Below are positions 15,792-23,478 of a DNA stretch of 51,777 nucleotides, piece by piece. Source of the stretch: CAZNLL01 sp964573885 (GTDB lineage Bacteria; Desulfobacterota; DSM-4660; Desulfatiglandales; Desulfatiglandaceae); NCBI GenBank assembly GCA_964573885.1, contig CAZNLL010000008.1, positions 1 to 51,777 of the forward strand, in the 5' to 3' direction. Both the position numbers and the translations under genes were made by a program. Under the pieces are notes generated by a model. That model worked only from the letters and a program-made list of their open reading frames with translations. It did not search any database and was not told the origin of the DNA. Numbering within the stretch: the first letter of the stretch is position 1; every line of letters starts with the position of its first letter.

Positions 15792-16713
15792 GTTCAGGAC
15801 CATTCAAGGGATTCAGCAGGGTTTTGAGGGGTGCGGTTACGTGTGCAGTCACCAGATCGCCACCACCTTGTACCTGGCCTCCCACCTGGAAAAGCCTATT
15901 CTCGTGGAAGGGCCCGCAGGGGTGGGCAAGACCGAACTCGGCAAGACCGCATCCCTTTACCTCGGTGTCCCCCTTATCCGGCTCCAATGTTATGAGGGAC
16001 TGGACGAGTCAAAGGCGCTCTATGAGTGGAAGTACGGCAAGCAGTTGCTCTATACCCAGATCCTGAAAGACAAGCTCAATGAGGTCTTAAAGGGGGCTGA
16101 GGGATTGGCGTCATCCATGACCAGACTCCATCAATACGATGATATCTTCTTCTCTCCCCATTTCCTGGAGCCGAGGCCGTTGCTAAAGGCCCTTCAGCAG
16201 GAGGGCGGGGCCGTCCTCCTCTTGGATGAGGTGGACAAATCCGATCAGGAATTCGAGGCCTTTTTGCTGGAGATCCTCTCTGATTATCAGGTCTCCGTGC
16301 CGGAGATCGGGACCATCAGTGCCACATCAAAGCCCTTTGTATTTCTGACCAGCAATAACACCAGGGAGATGAGTGAGGCCCTCAAGCGGCGCTGCCTCCA
16401 CCTGTTTATCCCTTTCCCGGACCCCAAGCTGGAACGAAAAATCGTGCGGGTCCGGGTTCCCGGGATTTCGGAGAAACTGGAGGCCCAACTGGTGGCCTTT
16501 ATCCAGGAGGTCAGGCAGCTTGATCTCAAAAAGGCTCCCTCTGTGAGTGAAACCGTTGACTGGGCCAAGACGCTTATGCTCCTTCATGCCTCCGCCCTGA
16601 ATCCGGATCTTATCCGGGATACCCTGAATACCTTCCTCAAGTTCGAAGAGGATATCGATATCGTCCAGGAACGTCTCTACACCATGGCCGAAAAGGCGGT
16701 CAGGGAGTTTTAA
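15769..16713 (+). CDS. MoxR-type AAA+ ATPase
   Basis: A 314-residue AAA+ ATPase. Walker A is GPAGVGKT near residues 47-54, Walker B is VLLLDEVDK, sensor 1 is FVFLTSNNTREMSEALKRRCLHLFIPFPD, with the Arg finger in KRRC. It fits the MoxR/CoxD group, chaperone ATPases that, with a VWA partner, mature or activate enzymes (for example metal-cofactor enzymes). The start at 15769 has CAGGGG upstream and overlaps the dehydrogenase gene. The VWA partner follows nine bases after its stop. Confidence 0.9.
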   Translation: MIRYHNHKFRTIQGIQQGFEGCGYVCSHQIATTLYLASHLEKPILVEGPAGVGKTELGKTASLYLGVPLIRLQCYEGLDESKALYEWKYGKQLLYTQILKDKLNEVLKGAEGLASSMTRLHQYDDIFFSPHFLEPRPLLKALQQEGGAVLLLDEVDKSDQEFEAFLLEILSDYQVSVPEIGTISATSKPFVFLTSNNTREMSEALKRRCLHLFIPFPDPKLERKIVRVRVPGISEKLEAQLVAFIQEVRQLDLKKAPSVSETVDWAKTLMLLHASALNPDLIRDTLNTFLKFEEDIDIVQERLYTMAEKAVREF

Positions 16714-16722
16714 TCAGAAGCC

Positions 16723-18072
16723 ATGGAAGAAGTCCTTCACAACCTGATGAGGGCCCTTCGCGGCTCCGGGGTGCGGATCTCTGTATCCGAGACCATGGAC
16801 GCCCTGGAGGCGGTCAAACTTGTGGGCTACGGAAAGAGGCAGGTCCTTAGGGAGGCCCTGGGGGCCACCCTGGCCAAGTCCCAATACGAAAAAAAGCTCT
16901 TTGAGACCTGTTTTAATCGCTATTTTTCCCGGGACAGTCTCTCAGACGAAGAGGAGGCCCCTTCTCCTCCTCCTGAGGTGGAATACGACTCCGAGGATGC
17001 GGACCTCAGCCAGATGCTCCTTTCGGGCGATAATGCCGGCCTTTCCATGGCCATGAGGGCCGCCGCCCGGCAGGTGGAGATCACCGGGATCTGGTTCTTT
17101 ACCCAGAAGAGCCTCTATGTACACCGCATACTTGAGGCCATGGGTCTGGAAGGCCTGGAAGGGGACATCAAGAGGCTTTCCCAGGGGATGACGGCCCATT
17201 CCCAGGAAAAGGCCGGGGTCTTGCGGGAGGCAAGGGACCGTCTTGCGGAACACGTGAGGGATTTTGTGGAGCAGCAGTACACCCTTTTCGCAGGAGCCGC
17301 CACCGAAGAGATGATGGAGAAATACCTGCGAAATATGAGGCTTTCCAACCTGGAAGAGCGCGATTTCCACCGCATGCGCCTTATTATCCAGAAGATGGTC
17401 AAACGCCTGAACGACATCTATTCGAGGAGAAAGAAGCGGTCCCGGAGGGGCCTCCTGGATGTCAAGAGGACCATTCGTCAAAACCTTACCTACGACGGCC
17501 TTCTCTTTGAACCCCAATGGAAGTGCAAGAAGGTGGATCGACCCGACATCATGGTGCTTTGTGATGTGAGCCGGTCCGTGCAGGCCGTGGCCCGCTTTAT
17601 GCTTCTCTTCCTTTACAGCCTGAACGAGGCCGTGGCCAGGATCAGCTCCTTTATCTTTTGTTCCAACCTGGTTGAGGTGTCCCACGTATTTGATGGGTAC
17701 GAGGTGGAGGAGGTCCTGGTGAGGCTCCAGCGGGGCATCGGGCTGGGTGTTCAACTGGGGCGGACCGATTACGGCCAGGCCTTTCAGGATTTCAAGGAGC
17801 AGGGGCTCGACAGGGTGGGAAACAAGACCACGGTGATTATCCTGGGCGATGCCCGCAATAACTATGGAGATCCCGAGACAGGCATCTTGAGGCTCATCTA
17901 CGAGAGGAGCAGGCGCCTCATCTGGCTGAATCCGGAGCCCTCTTCTTTCTGGGGGACCGGGGATTCGGAGATGGCCGCATACAGGGCACACTGCTCCCTG
18001 GCGCGGGAATGCAGCACGGTGAACCACCTGGAAAGGGTGGTGGATTTCCTTTTGAAAACCGGGGGCTATTGA
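16723..18072 (+). CDS. CoxE-like protein with VWA domain
   Basis: A 449-residue partner of the MoxR ATPase. The first ~260 residues are helical and charged with no membrane segment. The C-terminal ~190 residues form a VWA-type domain with a MIDAS: DVSRS, Thr in LGRTDYG, and LGDARNN. This is the CoxE family organisation, a metal-dependent adaptor that brings targets to the AAA+ ring. The paired genes lie directly downstream of acyl-CoA dehydrogenase and marR; the client is plausibly the dehydrogenase (inference). Confidence 0.88.
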   Translation: MEEVLHNLMRALRGSGVRISVSETMDALEAVKLVGYGKRQVLREALGATLAKSQYEKKLFETCFNRYFSRDSLSDEEEAPSPPPEVEYDSEDADLSQMLLSGDNAGLSMAMRAAARQVEITGIWFFTQKSLYVHRILEAMGLEGLEGDIKRLSQGMTAHSQEKAGVLREARDRLAEHVRDFVEQQYTLFAGAATEEMMEKYLRNMRLSNLEERDFHRMRLIIQKMVKRLNDIYSRRKKRSRRGLLDVKRTIRQNLTYDGLLFEPQWKCKKVDRPDIMVLCDVSRSVQAVARFMLLFLYSLNEAVARISSFIFCSNLVEVSHVFDGYEVEEVLVRLQRGIGLGVQLGRTDYGQAFQDFKEQGLDRVGNKTTVIILGDARNNYGDPETGILRLIYERSRRLIWLNPEPSSFWGTGDSEMAAYRAHCSLARECSTVNHLERVVDFLLKTGGY

Positions 18073-18186
18073 CAAAAAAAATGGTATTCTTTCCCTTGGG
18101 CCTGACAAACTGAAGCCTGGTTCAAGAATCTGAAATGTTACGAGAGAATCAGTTATGTGCTCTAACGAGTGGAGGCGGCCGGAGCA

Positions 18187-18801
18187 ATGAGTACAAAGAC
18201 CATCAAAGACATGGTCGACCAGGTTCCGGACCTGGTGATCTGTGGACGGTCCCTGGCGGACTTTTTGGCGGATATAGAAGCCTTTCACGGTTTTCTGGCC
18301 CCCGGGGTGGTGCTGGGGGGCCTTATGGTGGACCAGGCCCAGGAAAAGGTGGGACCAGGTGTGGAAGCGGATGCGGTGGTGGAGACCTGCCGCTGTCTGC
18401 CGGATGCGGTGCAGATCTTCACGCCCTGCACCGCGGGAAACGGATGGCTGAAGATCCTGGACTGGCAGAAATTCGCCCTCACCCTTTACGACAAGGGGAC
18501 CCTCCTGGGGTACCGGGTGTGGCTGGATCTTGAAAAGGCCCGGAGAGCCCCCCATATCTACAACTGGTACATGGGTCTGGTCCCCAAAAAGGATCTCCCC
18601 CTTGAGGTCCTCCTGGACACCATCATCAAGGCCCGGAGGTCCGTGTTTTCCTGTGTGCCGGTACGGGTAACCCGGTTATACGGGAAGCGGGAAAAAGGAG
18701 AGATCAAGGTGTGCCCCTCCTGTGGTGAGGCCTATCCCGCCCTTCAAGGGGATCAATGTGCGGCGTGCCAGGGCCAAGGCTACTATGAACCCAGGGAATA
18801 G
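18187..18801 (+). CDS. FmdE-family protein with C-terminal zinc ribbon
   Basis: A 204-residue protein. Residues 20-140 match the FmdE domain: FHGFLAPGVVLGGLMVDQA, VVETCRCLPDAVQIFTPCTAGNGWLKILDWQKFALTLYDK. The last ~40 residues make a zinc ribbon (CPSCGEAYPAL..CAACQG). FmdE accompanies molybdenum/tungsten formylmethanofuran dehydrogenase in archaea, but stand-alone homologues in anaerobic bacteria have no settled role; cofactor or metal handling is the usual guess. GGAGG lies 11 bases upstream of the ATG at 18187. prmA follows after 11 bp. Confidence 0.83.
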   Translation: MSTKTIKDMVDQVPDLVICGRSLADFLADIEAFHGFLAPGVVLGGLMVDQAQEKVGPGVEADAVVETCRCLPDAVQIFTPCTAGNGWLKILDWQKFALTLYDKGTLLGYRVWLDLEKARRAPHIYNWYMGLVPKKDLPLEVLLDTIIKARRSVFSCVPVRVTRLYGKREKGEIKVCPSCGEAYPALQGDQCAACQGQGYYEPRE

Positions 18802-18812
18802 GGAAGGGCGCC

Positions 18813-19715
18813 GTGGATTTTGAGATCGCCCTGGAGGGTCCCCTTATTGCCGTTTCCAGGGTGTACCACGAGATCCAGGCCCTGTCCCCGGAGTTAAAGA
18901 GGCTCCCTCCCCGGCAGCCGGGAGAGGAGGAAAGGGGCCGCGTCCGGATCTTGGAGAAGGATGAGAATCGCGTCAACGACAAGCTCCTCTATCTTGCCCA
19001 GGTCATTGAGCGGGCAGAGCACGCCTTGGGATTAAAAGAGGGGTTTCACCTGGGGGCTCGCAATCTTGCCTATTCAGAGCCCTCTGCCGGTGAGGGGCTT
19101 TTTCACAAACCCTTTCAACCCATCCCCTCCCTGACCATTCAGCCCTGGGATCCCTCTGAAACAGGACCTTTGGGACCCAGGACCATCGTCCTGGATCCCC
19201 ATCACGCCTTTGGCACGGGAAGACATCCCACCACCCGGCTGTGCCTCCGGTACCTGGATCAACAGGCCGAGGCCACGGGACTTACGGGGCTGGAAGTCCT
19301 GGATTTTGGTTGCGGCACCGGGCTTCTGGCGTTGGCAGCGGTCAAACTGGGGGCGCGGAAGGCCTTGGGCGTTGAAATCGACGCCCCCTCCGTGCGTGCG
19401 GCCGCACGCAATGTGGCCTTGAACGAGCTCTCGGGCTGCATCGAAATCAGACAGGGTTCCTGGGAAGCGGTAGAGGGGCAATTCGATCTGGTCCTGGCCA
19501 ATCTGGTGGTCTCCGTGCTCTTGAGGACCGGTGAGCATATTTCAGGGCACTTGAAGGATCAAGGCCGGGCCGTGGTTTCAGGCTTCGGCGAGCACCAGGC
19601 CCGGGATATGAGACGCTTTTTCCTGGACCAGGGGCTGGTTGCCTCCCTTGAGCTCACCCTGGACGGCTGGGGGGCCTTTGTGCTGGTTAAGGGGAGCCGG
19701 AAGCCTTTTCCGTGA
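18813..19715 (+). CDS. prmA: ribosomal protein L11 methyltransferase
   Basis: A 300-residue SAM-dependent methyltransferase with the PrmA marker stretch LDPHHAFGTGRHPTTRLCLRYLD before the SAM motif VLDFGCGTGLLALAA, and the NLVV sequence in place of the NPPY-type motif (LVLANLVVSVLL). The N-terminal ~110 residues are the L11-binding domain, shorter and less conserved. PrmA trimethylates ribosomal protein L11. The start is GTG with GGGAAGG upstream. Its last 29 bases overlap the convergent J-domain gene at 19687-20724. Confidence 0.9.
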   Translation: MDFEIALEGPLIAVSRVYHEIQALSPELKRLPPRQPGEEERGRVRILEKDENRVNDKLLYLAQVIERAEHALGLKEGFHLGARNLAYSEPSAGEGLFHKPFQPIPSLTIQPWDPSETGPLGPRTIVLDPHHAFGTGRHPTTRLCLRYLDQQAEATGLTGLEVLDFGCGTGLLALAAVKLGARKALGVEIDAPSVRAAARNVALNELSGCIEIRQGSWEAVEGQFDLVLANLVVSVLLRTGEHISGHLKDQGRAVVSGFGEHQARDMRRFFLDQGLVASLELTLDGWGAFVLVKGSRKPFP

Positions 19716-20724
19716 GGAGACGCTTGTAGGCCTCCCTGATCTTGATGAAGCTTTCATGATCCCCCCCTTTGTCAGGATGGGCGTCCATGGCCTTTTTCCG
19801 GTAATGCCTGCTCAGGCTTTTCGAATCCATGGCCTTGTATCGGTCGTGGCTTAGCCCGAGCCGCCGGCACGCCTCCTGCTCAGCCATGGCGGGCCTGGGC
19901 GCGGGTTGTGGAGGACGATAAAAACGGTGTTTCCATATAAAGTCCTTCACATAATCCCTCTCCACCGACCCCTGATCAAACGCGCTGTCAAAGTAGAGAA
20001 TGAGGTATCTCACCAGATAGGGGTGGAGTACCTCCGGGTCGTGGTCCTCCACACCCCTGAAAAAGTCCGGCTCCAGGTTGAGCCGGCAAAGGGCCTCCAC
20101 AAAGTAGTCGTCCACCCGTTCCGGGTCCAGGGCCGCAGGCTGGTGCCGGGCCGGGTGGGAGGCGAAGCGGGACTGGAGGTGGAGGGCCGTGTAAAGAAAG
20201 GGGCGGATCTCGTGGGGGTTGAGGACCTGTTCCATGTCCTCCAGCAGGGTCTCTATCTCATCCCGGCTCTTTTCCAGGAGCACGTTTAAGAACTTCCAGG
20301 GCCGGGCGTCCAGGTTCCCGATATGAACCCTGCCGCAGCGGATGTAGTGAAGGCGGCGCTTGTCAAAGGAGTGTAGGGCCTGGTGGCGCTTGATCATCTC
20401 CTCTTGAGAATATTTGGCCCACCGGCCGCCCGAAGGGCCCCTGGACCGGGTGAAGTTTCTGACGATTCTCCGGATGTGGGGATCCAGGAAAGGGAGGAAG
20501 AGCTTTTCCAGCTCATGGGAAGTAAACCCGGCCCCTTGCTCCAGTAAAGATTCCTCCACCTCCTCGTTGATATAGAAGCTGTTTCCTCCGGGATATTCAA
20601 TATGATCCCCGGGGTGGGGGCCCAGGTCCATGAGTTCCCGGTGTCTCCAGCAGTCTTTGTCCCAGAAGGATTCGCAAAGGGTATAATGAAAACCATGGGT
20701 TTGTTTAACGCGTTTTAAGTACAA
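19687..20724 (-). CDS. J-domain protein with long N-terminal region
   Basis: A 345-residue cytosolic protein whose J-domain is at the C-terminus (residues ~280-342), with the catalytic HPD in DAHPDKGGDHESFIKIREAYKRLL. The first 280 residues are of unrecognised type; they start YLKRVKQTHGFHYTLCESFWD, are rich in His, Arg and acidic residues, and contain no zinc-finger or G/F linker. It is a class C J-protein that would recruit DnaK to a special client. Start is TTG with TGAGGT seven bases upstream and no nearby ATG. The 3' end overlaps prmA tail-to-tail by 29 bp. Confidence 0.78.
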   Translation of the reverse strand: MYLKRVKQTHGFHYTLCESFWDKDCWRHRELMDLGPHPGDHIEYPGGNSFYINEEVEESLLEQGAGFTSHELEKLFLPFLDPHIRRIVRNFTRSRGPSGGRWAKYSQEEMIKRHQALHSFDKRRLHYIRCGRVHIGNLDARPWKFLNVLLEKSRDEIETLLEDMEQVLNPHEIRPFLYTALHLQSRFASHPARHQPAALDPERVDDYFVEALCRLNLEPDFFRGVEDHDPEVLHPYLVRYLILYFDSAFDQGSVERDYVKDFIWKHRFYRPPQPAPRPAMAEQEACRRLGLSHDRYKAMDSKSLSRHYRKKAMDAHPDKGGDHESFIKIREAYKRLLTEKASGSP

Positions 20725-20805
20725 AAAACCTCACTTTCTTTTTGGGGCGCTTATACGGTTCAGTGGGTAAAAAAACATGTTTTTCTTTTTCCGAAAGACA
20801 GGTGT

Positions 20806-20994
20806 AGAGGTGGTGAGGTCTCTTCTCCGACTCCGAGTCTCCCGGCCTGGTCATATCAAGGCGTTACGAATGTGGGATGCCTACCCCCTCCCTGTTCCCC
20901 TCGCTTCGCTCGGGGCCAGGGGGTCCCCCATCCGTAACACCCTGATATGACGAAGCCCTCCCGCCAGTCGCGTCGAAGAGACCTCACCACCTCT
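20806..20994. repeat. long imperfect inverted repeat (~190 bp)
   Basis: The outer 20 bases of each side match exactly as reverse complements (AGAGGTGGTGAGGTCTCTTC at 20806-20825; its complement at 20975-20994). A second matched block is GTCATATCA plus GYGTTACGRATG and GGGA near 20850-20878 and 20922-20953. A small CCCC...GGGG hairpin sits at the tip. It fills most of the 336-bp gap between the metallo-hydrolase stop and the J-domain start; the rest of the gap shows no gene. I see no clear target-site duplication. It could be a MITE, a strong terminator or a structured RNA. Confidence 0.7.
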
Positions 20995-21060
20995 CCTTCT
21001 TGGTTCTATTCGTGGGGGCCCCAGCCCCTTTTCCCCGGCCCTGGTTTTATCCGCCACGGC

Positions 21061-21696
21061 TCATATTTCAATCACCCTGCCGGCCCCTCCCTCCAGGTAC
21101 AGATCGGGATAGAGTTCCTGGATCTTCTGCTTGTACTGGGTACAGTGGGTGGGGCACACCAGGTCCAGGTCCTGGAGCAGGCCGAATTCACTGAACCCAT
21201 GGAGCCCGCCGATGAGGGCCTTGACCTTGCCCACGGAAGAGGCGGCCCTGAGGATTTCCCCCACCCCGGGATGAGAGCACCCTGCAACCACCACCGCCTC
21301 TTCCCCGGTTTGGATGACAAGGGATTGTTCCACGTGCCGGAGTTCGCCGGTGGAAAAGATATGGTCATAGATCATTGTAGGGGTGTCCACGGAAACCACC
21401 TCAGTGGCACCGGCGGGGGGCCCACAGGAAAGGGGGACAAATACCCTCACGGGACGGATTCGGAGAAATTCGGAGAGGCCGCCTGTATGATCCCAGTGGG
21501 AGTGGGATATGACCACATCCTGGATGCGGTGGGGGTCGATATCCAGTTTTTTCATGTTCTCCAGCAGGATTCCACCGTTGGCCCCTGTATCAAAAAGGAT
21601 GGTCTTGTCGTAGGCCTCCACCAGACAGGAGAACCCCCAGTCCGCCTCAAGGTCTTCCCGCCACGCCGTATTGTCATAGATAATGGTTAGTTTCAT
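21061..21696 (-). CDS. metallo-beta-lactamase-fold hydrolase
   Basis: A 211-residue protein with the metal motif SHSHWDHTGG (HxHxDH), an early FDTGANG loop, a later AGCSHPG and a final THCTQYK histidine. This is the branch related to the archaeal 7,8-dihydropterin-6-methyl-4-(beta-D-ribofuranosyl)aminobenzene-phosphate synthase-like proteins (MJ0936 type), which bind two metals. The true substrate is unknown. The ATG at 21696 has AAGGAGG upstream; the longer frame to 21801 enters the promoter region. It is monocistronic, followed by the inverted repeat. Confidence 0.85.
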   Translation of the reverse strand: MKLTIIYDNTAWREDLEADWGFSCLVEAYDKTILFDTGANGGILLENMKKLDIDPHRIQDVVISHSHWDHTGGLSEFLRIRPVRVFVPLSCGPPAGATEVVSVDTPTMIYDHIFSTGELRHVEQSLVIQTGEEAVVVAGCSHPGVGEILRAASSVGKVKALIGGLHGFSEFGLLQDLDLVCPTHCTQYKQKIQELYPDLYLEGGAGRVIEI

Positions 21697-21832
21697 AGGT
21701 TTACCTCCTTTTGGCGTTCCCCCCTCCTCCCCCATTTTAACCCTTGATTCCCTTGCACGCTCTAGCATATATTTAATATTCCAAAAGAAAAGGATTATCA
21801 ACCCCGTTGCACCTCTCCGGGAGGGTCAAAAT

Positions 21833-21982
21833 GAGAAAGGCCTCGGAATAACCTACCAGATGCTGGATAAAAAAGAGGAGGCGGCCGGGGAATTCCAACG
21901 GGTCCTGGAACTGCCTATCGGGGATTCGGACGACAGGGCGCACAAGAAGGCGGCCCGGGAGTACCGGGAAGAACTGAAATGA
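21833..21982 (+). pseudogene. C-terminal fragment of a TPR-type protein
   Basis: In one frame the sequence reads GLGITYQMLDKKEEAAGEFQ, then RVLELPIGDSDDRAHKKAAREY and a Lys stop end, typical of the last tetratricopeptide repeat of a larger protein. Upstream the frame runs into the metallo-hydrolase promoter and shows no repeat pattern, no start and no Shine-Dalgarno. I read it as the 3' remnant of a truncated gene. Confidence 0.5.
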
Positions 21983-22005
21983 GGGGTAAGGCGGGGAGTC
22001 ATGAA

Positions 22006-22182
22006 ATGTGGCACTTGATCCTGTTCGCGTTGTGTCTGGTTGTTTTGACCGTGGTGGTCTCTAAAATCACCAGGAAGAAGCCCCCTGACGCCACCTATGT
22101 CTGTGACGTGTGCGGCCGAAAGGATTGCATCTGTCATAAGGAACAAGAAGGGACGGGGAATGACGAAGTATCAGGTCCTTGA
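22006..22182 (+). CDS. small Cys-containing membrane peptide
   Basis: A 58-residue peptide. Residues 2-20 make one hydrophobic helix (WHLILFALCLVVLTVVVSK), then a basic turn, and a Cys cluster CDVCGRKDCICH that could bind Zn or Fe. GGGGAG is about nine bases upstream of the ATG at 22006. Its 3' end overlaps the next gene by 23 bases. The design resembles the FeoB-associated Cys-rich peptide at 2173 but it is not next to a transporter. Function unknown. Confidence 0.6.
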   Translation: MWHLILFALCLVVLTVVVSKITRKKPPDATYVCDVCGRKDCICHKEQEGTGNDEVSGP

Positions 22183-22657
22183 AAATGATATAAGCGGGGA
22201 TTCCATCAGGAACTACAAGGAAAGATACGCCCTCGACCAGGAGAATATCACCAGTATTCGGTGCCAGCACGGTAAATACGATCCTGAACTCCAGCAGGAC
22301 ATCTCAGCCAGGTTGGCCGTGGGTAAGACCGAGAAGGTCAAAGAAAAGGGCCGGAAAATAGGGACCGTTCTACACATCAAGAACCGGGATATCCCCAGCC
22401 TGGCCCAGGCCCTCTCAGACAGCGGTTTTATAAAAGAGATAGAGACTTTTTATGAGCGAACCAACGGACTCGAAGGCTATGAGAGGGGGGCGAAACCGGG
22501 TGAAGTGAAAAGGCTTCAAAAGGACTCTCCCATGGACAAGGCCTATCAGGAATTTTTTCAAAAAAAGGATCGACCCTTCTGGGCCCTGTGTTTCGCCTAC
22601 CTCGCCCACATCTTCCAGGAGGAGAGGAAGGTCTACAGCTTCTTTGTTTCCTATTGA
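22160..22657 (+). CDS. unrecognised soluble protein
   Basis: A 165-residue protein without signal or membrane helix. It has a basic central part (KTEKVKEKGRKIG), and the C-terminal end is aromatic (FWALCFAYLAHIFQEERKVYSFFVSY). The start at 22160 (AAGGGACGGGG upstream) overlaps the preceding gene. No family is recognised. It is followed 53 bases later by a J-domain protein gene; the four small genes 22006-23298 may form one operon. Confidence 0.6.
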   Translation: MTKYQVLENDISGDSIRNYKERYALDQENITSIRCQHGKYDPELQQDISARLAVGKTEKVKEKGRKIGTVLHIKNRDIPSLAQALSDSGFIKEIETFYERTNGLEGYERGAKPGEVKRLQKDSPMDKAYQEFFQKKDRPFWALCFAYLAHIFQEERKVYSFFVSY

Positions 22658-22710
22658 AAAGAAGACCGGAACATCCTGGATCCGGGTTTGACAAGAGAGA
22701 GGAAAACCAC

Positions 22711-23298
22711 ATGGACATCCGCAGGTGTTACGAAGTCCTGGAACTGGAATCCGACGCCTCAGAGGAGCAGGTCAGACAGGCCTACAAAGATATGGTCAAC
22801 GTCTGGCACCCCGATCGATTTGCCAATAATCCGAGGCTGAGGCAAAAGGCGGAGGAAAAACTCAAGGAAGCCAATATCGCCTATGACACGGTGAGGAGCT
22901 TTATCTCTTCCAAAAAGGCGGGAGGAGGAACGACTCAAGGGGCTGAGGCCGCCCGGGAGAGGCCTCCGGAAGAGAAAAGGGCGGAGCCCTCTGAAAAGGA
23001 AAAGGCCCGGGGACCAATGGAGGGAGTGCGTAGACCCAGGCCGCCCGGGAGGGATCGGACCGAGGTGATCGCTGAAACCGGCACACGGATCTTTTTAAAC
23101 CTTTGCTCTTATCTCTATTCCACGGTTCGGGATTTCATCGGCACGGAGATCTCCGAAGGGGAGCCCCGCTCACCCCGGGCCCAACAGGGGCCGGGGGATC
23201 GACCCCCCTGGGGCGGCGGCCCCATGAGGGGAAGGGGAAAAGGCCGCGGCATGGGCCGGGGGAAGGGCATGGGTCGAGGGAGGGGGAGAAGACCCTGA
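22711..23298 (+). CDS. J-domain protein with Arg/Gly-rich tail
   Basis: A 195-residue protein. Residues 1-66 are a J-domain with CYEVLELESDASEEQVRQAY and HPDRF (catalytic HPD). A charged, Glu/Lys/Pro-rich linker follows, then a short segment FLNLCSYLYSTVRDFIG, and a tail of RG/KG repeats (GRGKGRGMGRGKGMGRGRGR). J-proteins stimulate DnaK; the RG tail resembles RNA- or membrane-binding low-complexity tails of eukaryotic RGG proteins and is unusual in bacteria. Start supported by GAGAGAGG. Client and partners unknown. Confidence 0.78.
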   Translation: MDIRRCYEVLELESDASEEQVRQAYKDMVNVWHPDRFANNPRLRQKAEEKLKEANIAYDTVRSFISSKKAGGGTTQGAEAARERPPEEKRAEPSEKEKARGPMEGVRRPRPPGRDRTEVIAETGTRIFLNLCSYLYSTVRDFIGTEISEGEPRSPRAQQGPGDRPPWGGGPMRGRGKGRGMGRGKGMGRGRGRRP

Positions 23299-23478
23299 CC
23301 GGGGGGGTCCATTGGGGACGTGTCATTTAAAGGTTTCTGTGATATATTGATGGGCAGGGCGCGCCTTTTAAACGCTCTTGTCCCTGATCGTTTGTTTCCC
23401 GACCCTCAAATGGAATCACCCGGGATGATTTATTGTTTTTCTTGAGCAAATCAAAAGAGGCACAAAAAGGAGTATAAA

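Noticed and set aside
21683..21982. A 99-aa gene upstream of the small membrane peptide.
   Set aside because: The start would lie inside the metallo-hydrolase gene, and only the last ~50 codons look protein-like; listed as a fragment.
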